Of a DNA stretch of 64,000 nt, positions 1 through 8,425 are shown piece after piece; positions within the stretch are counted from its first letter, which is position 1, and every line of letters starts with the position of its first letter. Under the pieces are notes generated by a model. It made no database searches and had not been told where the DNA came from. It worked only from the letters and a program-made list of their open reading frames with translations. The position numbers and the translations under genes were made by a program. This stretch comes from Georhizobium profundi. Lineage in GTDB: Bacteria; Pseudomonadota; Alphaproteobacteria; Rhizobiales; Rhizobiaceae. Location of the stretch: contig NZ_CP032509.1 in assembly GCF_003952725.1 (NCBI RefSeq), positions 434,001 through 498,000 of the forward strand, in the 5' to 3' direction.

Positions 1-1
1 C

Positions 2-307
2 GAAGAGCTTCCGGAAGCGGAAGGGCACGAGGTTTATGTGCTCGTCGAGCTCGACAGCGAAGCCGAAGACGGCGAGGGCGCCGGTCTCGTCGAGACCGAT
101 CAGTCCAAGTTCTTCGGCTGTCATGTCGGCGAGGACGTCGTCGTTTCGCTCGGCGAGCCGATGATCGAAAAGCTGGTGCGCTACTCCACGGACGTGGCGG
201 CACTTGTCGGTCCCTATCTCGGCCTCGACACCGTTTTGAGCACCGCGCAGGCATCCGACGACCCACAGGACGCCACCACCGCTACCGTGGCACGCGTCAC
301 CTACTGA
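2..307 (+). CDS. C-terminal fragment of an unidentified protein, possibly a membrane-fusion (HlyD-like) partner of the downstream glycan synthase
   Basis: The reading frame is open from the left edge of the window and ends with TGA at 305-307, so only about the last 101 residues are visible. The fragment is rich in Val, Gly and acidic residues (EVYVLVELDSEAEDGEG, then GEDVVVSLGEP), which suggests the beta-strand barrel end of a periplasmic adaptor. It has no membrane segment or catalytic motif. It lies 11 bases before the exported protein at 319 and shares its strand with the glycosyltransferase at 1680. In rhizobial mixed-linkage glucan loci a membrane-fusion protein (BgsB) accompanies the synthase (BgsA). 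Assignment to that role is inference from position and composition, not from a recognised domain. Confidence 0.5.
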   Translation, partial: EELPEAEGHEVYVLVELDSEAEDGEGAGLVETDQSKFFGCHVGEDVVVSLGEPMIEKLVRYSTDVAALVGPYLGLDTVLSTAQASDDPQDATTATVARVTY

Positions 308-318
308 GGCGATGACCG

Positions 319-1698
319 ATGGCGCCGAGGGCACCACTTCAGCCGCGATCCTGGCTGCACTCGCCCGCTGTGCGGGCCGCGCAGGCAGGCGCCGGACTTG
401 TGCTCTGCGCGATGATCGCTTCTCCTTTCACCAACTCGGCTCGCGCCCAGGAGCCACTCGATGCCGGTTCGTCGATGCGGGAGCAGGTGGCATGCTCCGC
501 CTGCGCCGCACTCGAAGCGATGATGCCGGCTGGTGAGGGACCGTTCTTCTACCGCAGCTTCGAGCCGGCCAATGCGGGATCGCGGCTGCATCCCTCGCTC
601 GAAAACACGGCATTCACCTACGATAATGCTCTTGCGGCGATGGCTCTTTACGCGTGCGACCGCGCTGAAAAGGCCCGCCGCGTGGTCGACGCGCTGATCG
701 TCGCCCAGGCGACCGATCGGCATTATAGCGACGGACGACTGCGCAATGCCTACCGATCCGGACCGGTCTCGCAGGCCGAAGAGAGCATCCTCCTGCCGGG
801 CTATTGGGATGCCGGCGCGAACCAGTGGATCGAGGACGGCTATCAGGTCGGCTCGGCGACCGGGAGCACTGCCTGGGGTGCGCTCGCGTTTCTGACGGCT
901 TTCGCCGAAGAGAACGAGCCGGTTTTTCGCCAGGCGGCCGTAGACGTCATGGCGTGGGTGAACACGCAGACGCGCGATCCGCTGGGCAAAGGCTATTTCG
1001 GTGGCTTTTTCGGCCATGAACCCGCGCCGCAATTGCAGACCTGGAAGTCGACCGAGCACAATATCGACGTCTATGCCGCCAATCGCTGGCTGGAGGATCT
1101 GGATGGCGGCGCTCAATGGGCGGAGGCGGCCGAAAGCGCCGATGTTCTGCTGGAAGCCATGTGGCGACCGGACACAGGCAGCCTTCACATCGGCACCCTC
1201 CCCGACAGCGACGCGCCGAACCTGACGAGCTCCGGCCTCGACGCGCAGCTCTGGGCACCGATCGGCACTGACCGCTTTGCCGATCGCACCGACGAGATCA
1301 TGGCCTGGACCGAAGACAATCACGGCATCGGCGAAGGCACTGTGTCGGGTTTCGACTTCAACGACGATCGCGATGGGATCTGGCTGGAGGGTACCGCGCA
1401 GGCGGCGCTCACCTACCGGCTCACCGGCGCCGCAGAGAAGGCCGAGCCGCTGTTCGCGACGATCGCGGAGAATTTCGCACCCAACGGGCTCGTCTACGCG
1501 ACGGCGGACGAGGAGCTGACGACGGGCTTAAGCGTCGGGCCGGCGTCGGAGCCGGGCGATTTCAAATATTACCGCTTGCCGCATGTCGGCGCGACGGCGT
1601 GGGCGGCGCTGGCCGCGCTCGACTGGAATCCCTTCACCGGGCGCAGGGAGAGCGCCGCAACACCCTTGGAGCCTCCTGCATGTCTCCCGAAACCGTAA
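319..1698 (+). CDS. Exported (alpha/alpha)6-barrel-like protein of the glucan locus, possible glycoside hydrolase
   Basis: 459 residues. Residues 1-43 look like a signal peptide: Arg-rich start, hydrophobic AGLVLCAMIASPF, and a cleavage-like SARAQ. The mature part has repeated Trp- and Ala-rich helical stretches (TAWGALAFLTAFAEEN, EHNIDVYAANRWLEDL, ALTYRLTGAAEKAEPLF, VGATAWAALAALDW), typical of six-hairpin glycosidase-like folds. I cannot name catalytic residues. It sits between a possible fusion protein and a BgsA-like synthase, and the synthase start overlaps its last 19 bases, so the two are probably translationally coupled. A role in trimming or releasing the glucan in the periplasm is inferred. 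The start at 319 is the ATG that gives the intact signal peptide; the ATG at 312 is out of frame. Confidence 0.65.
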   Translation: MAPRAPLQPRSWLHSPAVRAAQAGAGLVLCAMIASPFTNSARAQEPLDAGSSMREQVACSACAALEAMMPAGEGPFFYRSFEPANAGSRLHPSLENTAFTYDNALAAMALYACDRAEKARRVVDALIVAQATDRHYSDGRLRNAYRSGPVSQAEESILLPGYWDAGANQWIEDGYQVGSATGSTAWGALAFLTAFAEENEPVFRQAAVDVMAWVNTQTRDPLGKGYFGGFFGHEPAPQLQTWKSTEHNIDVYAANRWLEDLDGGAQWAEAAESADVLLEAMWRPDTGSLHIGTLPDSDAPNLTSSGLDAQLWAPIGTDRFADRTDEIMAWTEDNHGIGEGTVSGFDFNDDRDGIWLEGTAQAALTYRLTGAAEKAEPLFATIAENFAPNGLVYATADEELTTGLSVGPASEPGDFKYYRLPHVGATAWAALAALDWNPFTGRRESAATPLEPPACLPKP

Positions 1699-3743
1699 CG
1701 CTCAGCGACGCGGGTCTCTTTTCCCTCATCGCGGCCGCGCTCGTTCTCGCCTGTGCCTTTCTGCTGGACAGCAACAAGACGCTCGATCGCGTCGTCTTCG
1801 GCAGCATCGTCATCGTGATGATCGGCAACTACCTGCTGTTTCGCATCTCAGACACGCTGCCACAGTTCGAGTGGAGCGCCTATGCGATCTGGCCCCGCAT
1901 CTATCTCGCCTTCGAAACGATCATCGTTTTCTACACGATCCTCTCCATCGTGTTCTTCTTCAAACGCAGCGACCGGACGGCCGAGGCGAACGAGAGCCAG
2001 CACAGGCTCGAAGAGGCCGCAGGGCGTGGCGAAGCGGTGCCGGGCGTCGACGTCTTCATCTGCACCTACAACGAAGATCTCCTGATCCTCGAACGCACGA
2101 TCCTTGCGGCAAAAGCGATCGATTATCCGAACTTTACCGTCTACGTGCTCGACGATGGCAATCGCGACTGGCTCGGCGCGTTCTGCGCGAAGGTCGGGGT
2201 GCACCACATTACGCGGGCCGACAACAAGGGCGCCAAGGGCGGCAATCTGAACAATGGCCTGGCACGATCGGCCGAGATCTCCAACGCGCCCTTCGTCCTG
2301 ATCCTCGATGCCGATTTCGCGCCGCAGTCGCCCATTCTCAAACGCACCGTCGGCCAGTTCGCCGATGAGACGATCGGCGTCGTGCAGACACCGCAGTTCT
2401 ACTACAACGCCGATCCGGTGCAGCATAACCTGCTCGCCAAGGATGCATGGGTCGACGACCAGCGCATCTTCTTCGACGTGATGCAGCCTTCGAAGGATGC
2501 CTGGGGTGCTGCCTTCTGCGTAGGAACGTCCTGCGTCGTGCGGCGCAGCGCGCTCGATCTTATCGGCGGCATGCCGCATGAGACCGTGACGGAGGATATC
2601 CACCTGACCTACCGGCTGCTGCAGAAGGGGCTGAAGACACGGTGGCTGAACGAGCGCCTGTCGGTCGGCCTGTCTGCCGAAAGCCTGTCGGGCTACATAA
2701 CACAGCGCTGCCGCTGGTGCCTCGGCACGATCCAGGTGGCACTTTTGAAAGACGGGCCATTCCGCGGGTCGGGCTACAGCTTCACCGCCAGACTGCACTA
2801 TTTCCACGGCCTGCTCTTCTGGTTCTGCCGGCCGTTCATCCTGATGCTGCTCGCGGCCCCCATCCTCTATTATTTCATGGGGCTGCCCGCGATCCTGATG
2901 GAGCCGGCCGCGTTCTTCCTCTATGCGCTGCCGACGGTCGCCGGGATGTGGATCTTTCATGCCTGGGTGTCGGGGCGACGCTCGCTGCCGCTCTTTACCG
3001 AAGTGTCGCAGATGGTGGTTGCCCTGCCGATCACGGTCGCAATCGCCCATGCGATTGCCAGGCCTTTCGGCCGGCCGTTCAAGGTGACGGCCAAGGGCGA
3101 GGACCGCAGCAAGGTGCAGGTGATCTACCCGCTTGCGCTGACCTTCTTCGCGATCATCGTCTTGACCTTCATCGGCATGCTGCGCGGTCCGATCCTCAAC
3201 ACCCACAACGACCTCGATGCCTTCTCGATCGCCTGGGGACTGATCGTTATGGTCTACGCGTTCGTCTCGCTGCTCGTCTGCATCGAGCTGCCACGCCCGG
3301 CTGCAGAGGACGTGCGCTTTCCGCTCAACCGCACGACCAGGATTGCGATCCCCGGCATGACCGAGATGGGCCGTGTCACGAGCATATCGCCCTTCGACGC
3401 TGTCCTTCAGCTCGACCGGGGCGCTCTTTCTGAAAAATCGACGGTGGGGGACACGATGTGGTTTTCGCCCTTCGATGGGCTGATCCTGGCGGGGCGGGTG
3501 CTGGAACGTGCCGCCGATGCCAATACCATTCGTGTGGAGATCGTCGCCGCCTGCGAGCGCAGCGGCGCCGTCACCTACGATGCGGCGGAAGTCCGCCACA
3601 TCGTGATCGGATGGCTCTTCAGTAAAACCCCGATCAATGTCGCGCCGGTGGCGTCGCTCGGTCGGGCACTCGCCAGCTTGCTGCGGCGCATGTTCGGGCG
3701 CGCCGCCACCCTGATCAGGACGGCTGCGCCATCGACGCCGTAG
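1680..3743 (+). CDS. bgsA: Membrane family-2 glycosyltransferase, BgsA/CrdS-like beta-glucan synthase with degenerate C-terminal PilZ-like domain
   Basis: 687 residues. Membrane segments lie near residues 12-30, 38-55 and 74-94, with more in 385-560. The processive GT2 core is complete: DDG at 158-160, DxD (DAD) at 210-212, TED at 304-306 and QRCRW at 342-346, the Q/RxxRW-type acceptor motif. The last about 120 residues include NRTTRIAIPG followed by GRVTSISPFDAVLQLD, which resembles a PilZ barrel with a weak RxxxR/(D/N)xSxxG signature. S. meliloti BgsA likewise has a cyclic-di-GMP-responsive C-terminus without the standard motif. The product is therefore probably a linear beta-glucan (mixed-linkage or curdlan-like) made from UDP-glucose at the inner membrane. 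I chose ATG 1680, which overlaps the upstream stop, over a longer in-frame start at 1599 lying inside that gene. Confidence 0.8.
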   Translation: MSPETVTLSDAGLFSLIAAALVLACAFLLDSNKTLDRVVFGSIVIVMIGNYLLFRISDTLPQFEWSAYAIWPRIYLAFETIIVFYTILSIVFFFKRSDRTAEANESQHRLEEAAGRGEAVPGVDVFICTYNEDLLILERTILAAKAIDYPNFTVYVLDDGNRDWLGAFCAKVGVHHITRADNKGAKGGNLNNGLARSAEISNAPFVLILDADFAPQSPILKRTVGQFADETIGVVQTPQFYYNADPVQHNLLAKDAWVDDQRIFFDVMQPSKDAWGAAFCVGTSCVVRRSALDLIGGMPHETVTEDIHLTYRLLQKGLKTRWLNERLSVGLSAESLSGYITQRCRWCLGTIQVALLKDGPFRGSGYSFTARLHYFHGLLFWFCRPFILMLLAAPILYYFMGLPAILMEPAAFFLYALPTVAGMWIFHAWVSGRRSLPLFTEVSQMVVALPITVAIAHAIARPFGRPFKVTAKGEDRSKVQVIYPLALTFFAIIVLTFIGMLRGPILNTHNDLDAFSIAWGLIVMVYAFVSLLVCIELPRPAAEDVRFPLNRTTRIAIPGMTEMGRVTSISPFDAVLQLDRGALSEKSTVGDTMWFSPFDGLILAGRVLERAADANTIRVEIVAACERSGAVTYDAAEVRHIVIGWLFSKTPINVAPVASLGRALASLLRRMFGRAATLIRTAAPSTP

Positions 3744-3747
3744 GCGA

Positions 3748-4587
3748 TCAGAAAGTCGCCGTCGCCTGCATGGTGGTGCGCCCCTGATGATCCGCGCACC
3801 ACAGATCGAAGCCCTTCTCCGTCGGGTCCGCATTCACCGTGAAGATCGCGCCGTGGAACAGGGGCGATACGCCACGGTAATCGAAGGTGGCGACCGGGCG
3901 TGCCTCTGCCAGCTTGGCGGCGAGATGCAGCATCAATGTCGCCTGCAACGGGCCGTGGACGACGAGGCCGGGATAGCCCTCCTCGCTGCGGGCATAATCG
4001 ACATCGTAATGGATGCGATGGCCGTTGAAGGTGAGCGCCGAATAGCGAAACAGCAATGTCGTCGTCGCATCGACCGAAATGCTGTGGACGCCAACGCGGG
4101 GCTCGACCGGCACGGGGGAAGGCTTTGCGGCGTCCATCGGGCGATAGACGATGTCCTGGCGCTCCGCTACCGCGACCTCGCCACCGGCGATGATGTCGTG
4201 GGCGACGGTGACGAAGACCAGTTCGCCGCTGCGACCCGTCTTGTGGACGATGTCGGCAATGCGCGACCGGCGCGTCACCACATCGCCGGGCTTCAGCGGC
4301 CGCAGGAACGTCATCGCCCCGCCTGCCCACATGCGGCGCGGCAAGGGAACGGGCGGCAGGAAACCCCCGCGCGCCGGATGACCGTCCGGCCCCAGGCCCT
4401 CAGGCGCCACGGCCTGCGGTGCGAGGCACCAGTGGATGGCGAGTGGCGCAGCCTCCGGCTCAGGATGCAGCCCATGGCCGATTGTCGCCTCGAAGCGCTC
4501 GATCAGCGCCGGCGTCACGGTTTCGACCTGCGCTTCCTTGCGCCCGATCCAGCCACGCAGATGATTCATGTCGATGGCTTGGCTCAT
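3748..4587 (-). CDS. FAS1-like/MaoC double-hotdog acyl-CoA hydratase (mesaconyl-C4-CoA hydratase/HTD2 type)
   Basis: 279 residues. The N-terminal half carries RRMWAGGAMTFLRPLKPGDV and the C-terminal half HYDVDYARSEEGYPGLVVHGP, the hydratase-like hotdog segment with the conserved YPGLVVHGPL core. These match two-domain FAS1-like dehydratases such as the mesaconyl-C4-CoA hydratase and HTD2 groups. Family knowledge gives reversible hydration of an unsaturated acyl-CoA; the substrate here is unknown. The ATG at 4587 overlaps the TGA of the CaiB gene (TGATG), indicating translational coupling, so the longer upstream in-frame start is rejected. It is the last gene of the PrpD/acyl-CoA dehydrogenase/CaiB operon and converges on the glucan synthase with a 4-base gap. 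Confidence 0.8.
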   Translation of the reverse strand: MSQAIDMNHLRGWIGRKEAQVETVTPALIERFEATIGHGLHPEPEAAPLAIHWCLAPQAVAPEGLGPDGHPARGGFLPPVPLPRRMWAGGAMTFLRPLKPGDVVTRRSRIADIVHKTGRSGELVFVTVAHDIIAGGEVAVAERQDIVYRPMDAAKPSPVPVEPRVGVHSISVDATTTLLFRYSALTFNGHRIHYDVDYARSEEGYPGLVVHGPLQATLMLHLAAKLAEARPVATFDYRGVSPLFHGAIFTVNADPTEKGFDLWCADHQGRTTMQATATF

Positions 4588-5705
4588 CAGTCGGCTCCTT
4601 CGGCAAACTCGGCCCGGACAGTCTCGGTATCGCGGCCAAGCTCGGGAACCGGGCCACCCTTTACCCGCCGCCGGACGGGCGACGCGACCGGCTCGAACGC
4701 GCCGCCCGGTACCACACCATCGACCCGGCGCAAGGCCGGATGAGCAGCGAGATCGGCGACGGTCGAGACCTTCGACCAGGCCAGCGCGTTTGCTTCGAGA
4801 AGCGCGATCGCTTCGCTGCGCGTCATCGCGCCGAACACCTGATCGAGGATGGCGCCGAGCTCGCGGCGATGTTCGACGCGTGTCGGGTTGTCGCGGTATC
4901 TCGGATCGTCGACGAGGTCCGGCCGCTTGAGAACGGCGGTGCAGAGCCGCTTCCACTCGCCGGGGTTCTGCACGACGATGACGATCTCTCCGTCCGAGCA
5001 GGCGACGCTGTTATAGGGGAAGATCGCCGCGTGGCTGAGGCCGGTGCGAGGCGTCGCCCGGCTGGCATAGACATGGTGAAAGAGCGGCACGCTCATCATG
5101 TCGGCCATGGCGGCGAACATGTCGATCTCGATGGCCTGCCCCTTGCCGGTCTGGGAACGCTCGATCAGCGCCTCGAGGATTGCCGCGTGGGCGTTCATGC
5201 CGGTCTGCACATCGGCCAGCGAGACGCCGACCTTGACCGGCGTGTCCGCGGTTCCGGTAACGGCGCAGATGCCGGCTTCCGCCTGGATCAGCATGTCGTA
5301 GGCGCGCATGGCGGCATAGTCGCTGTCCTGCGGATAGCCGACGATGTCGAGCGCGATCAGGCGGGGATGGCGCGCGACGAGGTCCTTCGCGCCGAGACCG
5401 AGGCGCTCGGTCGCGCCGGGCGCCAGGTTCTGCACGAAGACGTCGGCCTTCCCGATCATGCGTTTCAAGAGCGCGAGATCGGCCGGGGCCTTGATATCGA
5501 GAACCGTGCTTTCCTTGCCGCGGTTCAGCCAGGCGAAATAGGCGCTCGTGCCATGCACCGCCTTGTCGTAGTGGCGCGCGGTCTCGCCCTCGGCCCGTTC
5601 GACCTTGATCACCCGCGCGCCCGCATCCGCCAGGCGCTGGGTGCAGGTGGGCGCAGCGACGGCCTGTTCGATGGATACGACCAGCAAACCTTCGAGCGGC
5701 AGCAT
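4587..5705 (-). CDS. CaiB/BaiF family CoA-transferase (class III)
   Basis: 372 residues, slightly short for the family (about 380-400). It begins LPLEGLLVVSIEQAVAAPTCTQRLADAGARVIKVE, the typical CaiB N-terminus, and contains VSLADVQTGMNAHAAILEAL, whose Asp matches the acyl-enzyme aspartate of formyl-CoA transferase. Class III enzymes move CoA between carboxylic acids, here presumably activating the acid used by the neighbouring dehydrogenase and hydratase. The start at 5705 follows GGGAGG by about 4 bases. An alternative ATG at 5723 overlaps the stop of the upstream dehydrogenase (TGATG) and adds six residues. It overlaps the hydratase start by one base. Confidence 0.88.
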   Translation of the reverse strand: MLPLEGLLVVSIEQAVAAPTCTQRLADAGARVIKVERAEGETARHYDKAVHGTSAYFAWLNRGKESTVLDIKAPADLALLKRMIGKADVFVQNLAPGATERLGLGAKDLVARHPRLIALDIVGYPQDSDYAAMRAYDMLIQAEAGICAVTGTADTPVKVGVSLADVQTGMNAHAAILEALIERSQTGKGQAIEIDMFAAMADMMSVPLFHHVYASRATPRTGLSHAAIFPYNSVACSDGEIVIVVQNPGEWKRLCTAVLKRPDLVDDPRYRDNPTRVEHRRELGAILDQVFGAMTRSEAIALLEANALAWSKVSTVADLAAHPALRRVDGVVPGGAFEPVASPVRRRVKGGPVPELGRDTETVRAEFAEGAD

Positions 5706-5722
5706 GGAACCTCCCTCAGCCA

Positions 5723-6895
5723 TCAGTAGGAGCGCGGCATGCCGAGAACATGCTCCGACACGTAGCTGAGGATGAGGTTGGTCGAGATCGGCGCCACCTG
5801 GTAAAGCCGCGTTTCGCGGAACTTGCGCTCGACGTCGTATTCCTCGGCGAAGGCAAAGCCGCCGAAGGTCTGGACGCAGGCTTCGGCCGCGGCCCAGGAC
5901 GCTTCCGCCGCCAGCATTTTCGCAATGTTGGCCTGCTCGCCGCAATCCTCGCCAGCCTCGAACCGGCGCGCTGCTTCATGCACCATCAGTTCGGCCGCGC
6001 GCATCTCAGCATAGGCGCGGGCGATGGGGAACTGGATGCCCTGGTTCTGGCCGATCGGCCGGCCGAAAACGCTGCGCTCATTGGCGTAGCTCGACGCCTT
6101 GTCGATGAACCATTTTGCGTCGCCGATACATTCGGCCGCGATGAGGATGCGCTCGGCGTTCATGCCCGAGAGGATGTAGCGGAAGCCTTTGCCTTCCTCG
6201 CCGACGAGGCTTGTCGCCGGCACCACGACATCGTCGAAGAACACTTCTGTCGTTGAGTGGTTCATCATGGTGCGGATCGGCTTGATCGTCATGCCGGCTT
6301 TCAGCGCCTCGCGCATGTCGACGATGAAGACCGACAGGCCATCGGTGCGCTTCGTCACCTCTTCCTTCGGCGTCGTGCGGGCGAGAAGGAGCATCAGGTC
6401 GGAGTGCTCGGCGCGCGAGGTCCAGACCTTCTGGCCGTTGATGACGTAGCGGTCGCCTTCTCTTCGGGCAAACGTCTTGATCGAACTCGTATCGGTGCCG
6501 CTGGTCGGCTCCGTCACGCCGAAGGCCTGGAGACGCAGCTCGCCGGATGCGATGCCCGGCAGGTAATTCTCCTTCTGGGCCTCGCTGCCGTGCCTGAGGA
6601 GCGCACCCATGATGTACATCTGCGCATGACAGGCGGCACCGTTGGCGCCAGCGCGTTGCACTTCCTCCAGGATCGCCGCGGCGGCGGAGAGCGGCAGGCC
6701 CGAGCCGCCGTAATCTTCCGGGATCAGAACCGACAGATAGCCGGCATCCGACAGCGCCTTCACGAAGTCGGTCGGATAGGCGTTTTCACGGTCCAGCTTG
6801 CGCCAGTATTCCGGCGAGAACGTCGCGCAGAGCCGGCGCACGCTCTCCCGGATCTGGGTAATCTCTTCGCTTTCCGGCAGGTCCTTGATCGTCAT
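5723..6895 (-). CDS. Acyl-CoA dehydrogenase
   Basis: 390 residues, normal length. It has an N-terminal helical domain, then QAFGVTEPTSGTDTSSIKT (the FAD/substrate loop), the beta-domain motif YVINGQKVWTSRAEHSD, and a C-terminal helical domain with RSVFGRPIGQNQGIQFPIA and FGGFAFAEEYDVERKFRETR. The Glu pair in the last segment is where the catalytic base of many family members lies. It would oxidise a CoA thioester to the enoyl-CoA, feeding the MaoC-like hydratase. It starts 14 bases after the PrpD-like gene stop and touches the CaiB gene. The fatty-acid or branched-dicarboxylate specificity cannot be read from sequence. Confidence 0.88.
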   Translation of the reverse strand: MTIKDLPESEEITQIRESVRRLCATFSPEYWRKLDRENAYPTDFVKALSDAGYLSVLIPEDYGGSGLPLSAAAAILEEVQRAGANGAACHAQMYIMGALLRHGSEAQKENYLPGIASGELRLQAFGVTEPTSGTDTSSIKTFARREGDRYVINGQKVWTSRAEHSDLMLLLARTTPKEEVTKRTDGLSVFIVDMREALKAGMTIKPIRTMMNHSTTEVFFDDVVVPATSLVGEEGKGFRYILSGMNAERILIAAECIGDAKWFIDKASSYANERSVFGRPIGQNQGIQFPIARAYAEMRAAELMVHEAARRFEAGEDCGEQANIAKMLAAEASWAAAEACVQTFGGFAFAEEYDVERKFRETRLYQVAPISTNLILSYVSEHVLGMPRSY

Positions 6896-6909
6896 GAGAT
6901 GCGTCTCCC

Positions 6910-8307
6910 TCAGCCGGCCGCCAGCAGCGGCCCCAGTCTGTTCAATTCGCCGATCGCCCAGAGGCGCGGCATAAGCTTCGTCATCTCCGCCGGGTCGGCG
7001 GCATTCGAGAACCGGGCAAGCCCGATCACTTTCGCCTCGATTTCGTCGCGGCTCAGCGTGTTGCCGGGATCTCCCTTGGGCTCATCCACGCGCGCATCGA
7101 CGGTTCGCCCTTCTCTCGTCACAATGCGCACTTTGCCGATCCAGCGCGCCGGGTAGGCACCGTCCACCTCCGGGTCGAGCACCATCGTGACGCGCGCGCG
7201 GAAATCCGCGACATCGGCGCGATCGAACATCTCGTCGAACTCCGTCATGCCGGCGCGGCCATGGGCGGCGATGAGACCGAGCGTCGTGCCCATGGAGAAC
7301 TTTGCCTGGTGAACGCTTTTCGGCGTCACGACCGGACCGAGGACGTCGATCGCGCCCTGATGCACGAAGGCCGTGACGGACGCGATATCGGCCATGGCGA
7401 GCTTCTGCTCGGTCATCGCTTTCAGAAGCGCGTCGGCCGCAGGGTGGGTATGGCGGCAGGAGGCGTGGAACTTGAAGGAGGTTTCGGCGATGGCAAAGCG
7501 GGATCCCAACCGGTCGACGAGGCGGCGCGGATCGGCGTCGCTCGACATGCCGGCGGCAAGCCCTTGCGCGCCTTCCAGAATGCGGGTCGCCCCGGTGAAG
7601 CCGTCACGGGCGAGATAGGCAGCCGTCAGTCCGTTTGCGGCGGCCTTGGCCGTGTGAAGCGGTTTGGAATCGGCGCCATCCCGCAGGAATTCCCAGAGCC
7701 CGGCGGCCTGCGTTCCGGCAGACCCGAATGCGTGGTTCATTTGAGCCGGCGTCAGGCCGAGCAAGCGGCCGGCGGCAGCAGCGGCGGCAAATGCGCCGGC
7801 CGTGCCCGTCGTATGGAAGGTCTTGTAGTGCGACCGGCCGAGAAACTCGCCGACCCGGATCCCAACTTCATAGCCGGCTATCGATGCCGCCAAAAATTCC
7901 TTGCCCGATGCGCCGCTTGCCTGTGCGACGGCGAGCGCAGCTGGGAACACGACAGCCGCCGGATGGAATACGGAGGCATTGTGGACGTCGTCCTGCTCGG
8001 CGACATGGGAAGAGGCGGCGTTGACCATGGCGGCGAAGAGCGGCGACGTCCGGCCGCGATCAATCAGCGTCTCGCACGGACCATCGGCTGGACCCATCGA
8101 CTTCGCAAATGCGGCGATTGTCTCGACCGGCGCAACACCTTTTCCTGCAAGTGCCGAACCGACCCAATCGACGAAAAGATCTTCCGTCCGGGCGACGATA
8201 TCGGCAGGCACGGCATCGAGATCGAACTCCGACGCGAAAGCGGCAAGCGTCGCGCTTTCGCCGGCGCCGTTTGCTGCCCTGGTATCGTACGCTGTCATGG
8301 TGACCAT
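6910..8307 (-). CDS. MmgE/PrpD family protein (2-methylcitrate dehydratase/cis-aconitate decarboxylase/epimerase superfamily)
   Basis: 465 residues, full length. Family segments visible include TEDLFVDWVGSALAGKGVAPVE near the N-terminus, SSHVAEQDDVHNASVFHPAA, the His/Asp-rich stretch aligned with the active site of PrpD-like proteins, and KFHASCRHTHPAADALLKA in the second half. Members dehydrate methylcitrate, decarboxylate cis-aconitate or epimerise iminodisuccinate; no propionate genes (prpBC) accompany this one. It is the promoter-proximal gene of a four-gene operon with a divergent LysR regulator. A second ATG three codons in (8298) is an equally possible start. Confidence 0.85.
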   Translation of the reverse strand: MVTMTAYDTRAANGAGESATLAAFASEFDLDAVPADIVARTEDLFVDWVGSALAGKGVAPVETIAAFAKSMGPADGPCETLIDRGRTSPLFAAMVNAASSHVAEQDDVHNASVFHPAAVVFPAALAVAQASGASGKEFLAASIAGYEVGIRVGEFLGRSHYKTFHTTGTAGAFAAAAAAGRLLGLTPAQMNHAFGSAGTQAAGLWEFLRDGADSKPLHTAKAAANGLTAAYLARDGFTGATRILEGAQGLAAGMSSDADPRRLVDRLGSRFAIAETSFKFHASCRHTHPAADALLKAMTEQKLAMADIASVTAFVHQGAIDVLGPVVTPKSVHQAKFSMGTTLGLIAAHGRAGMTEFDEMFDRADVADFRARVTMVLDPEVDGAYPARWIGKVRIVTREGRTVDARVDEPKGDPGNTLSRDEIEAKVIGLARFSNAADPAEMTKLMPRLWAIGELNRLGPLLAAG

Positions 8308-8363
8308 CCTCCGTAGCGACGACTGCTAGCAAGCCCATGCGCGGCAAGGCAATTCGGCATTGC

Positions 8364-8378
8364 CAAAGCCCGGCTTTG
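8364..8378. promoter_or_regulatory. Candidate LysR operator between prpD-like and lysR genes
   Basis: A perfect inverted repeat, CAAAGCC-C-GGCTTTG, lies in the 118-base divergent spacer. It extends imperfectly on both sides (TGCC/GCCT). It overlaps an in-frame ATG at 8360, which argues that the LysR protein starts downstream at 8426. No binding data are implied. Confidence 0.4.
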
Positions 8379-8425
8379 CCTGCATCGAAAGGGCAGTTGC
8401 CAAGCGGCGCGAAGTTCGGAGCCTC

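Noticed and set aside
301..1323. Long minus-strand open frame opposite the exported protein
   Set aside because: It is antisense to a gene with a signal peptide and correct codon bias; the translation is Arg-rich and matches nothing.
1848..3833. 661-codon minus-strand frame opposite the glycosyltransferase
   Set aside because: GC-rich mirror frame. The plus strand has all GT2 motifs; the antisense protein is His/Arg/Asp-rich low-complexity sequence.
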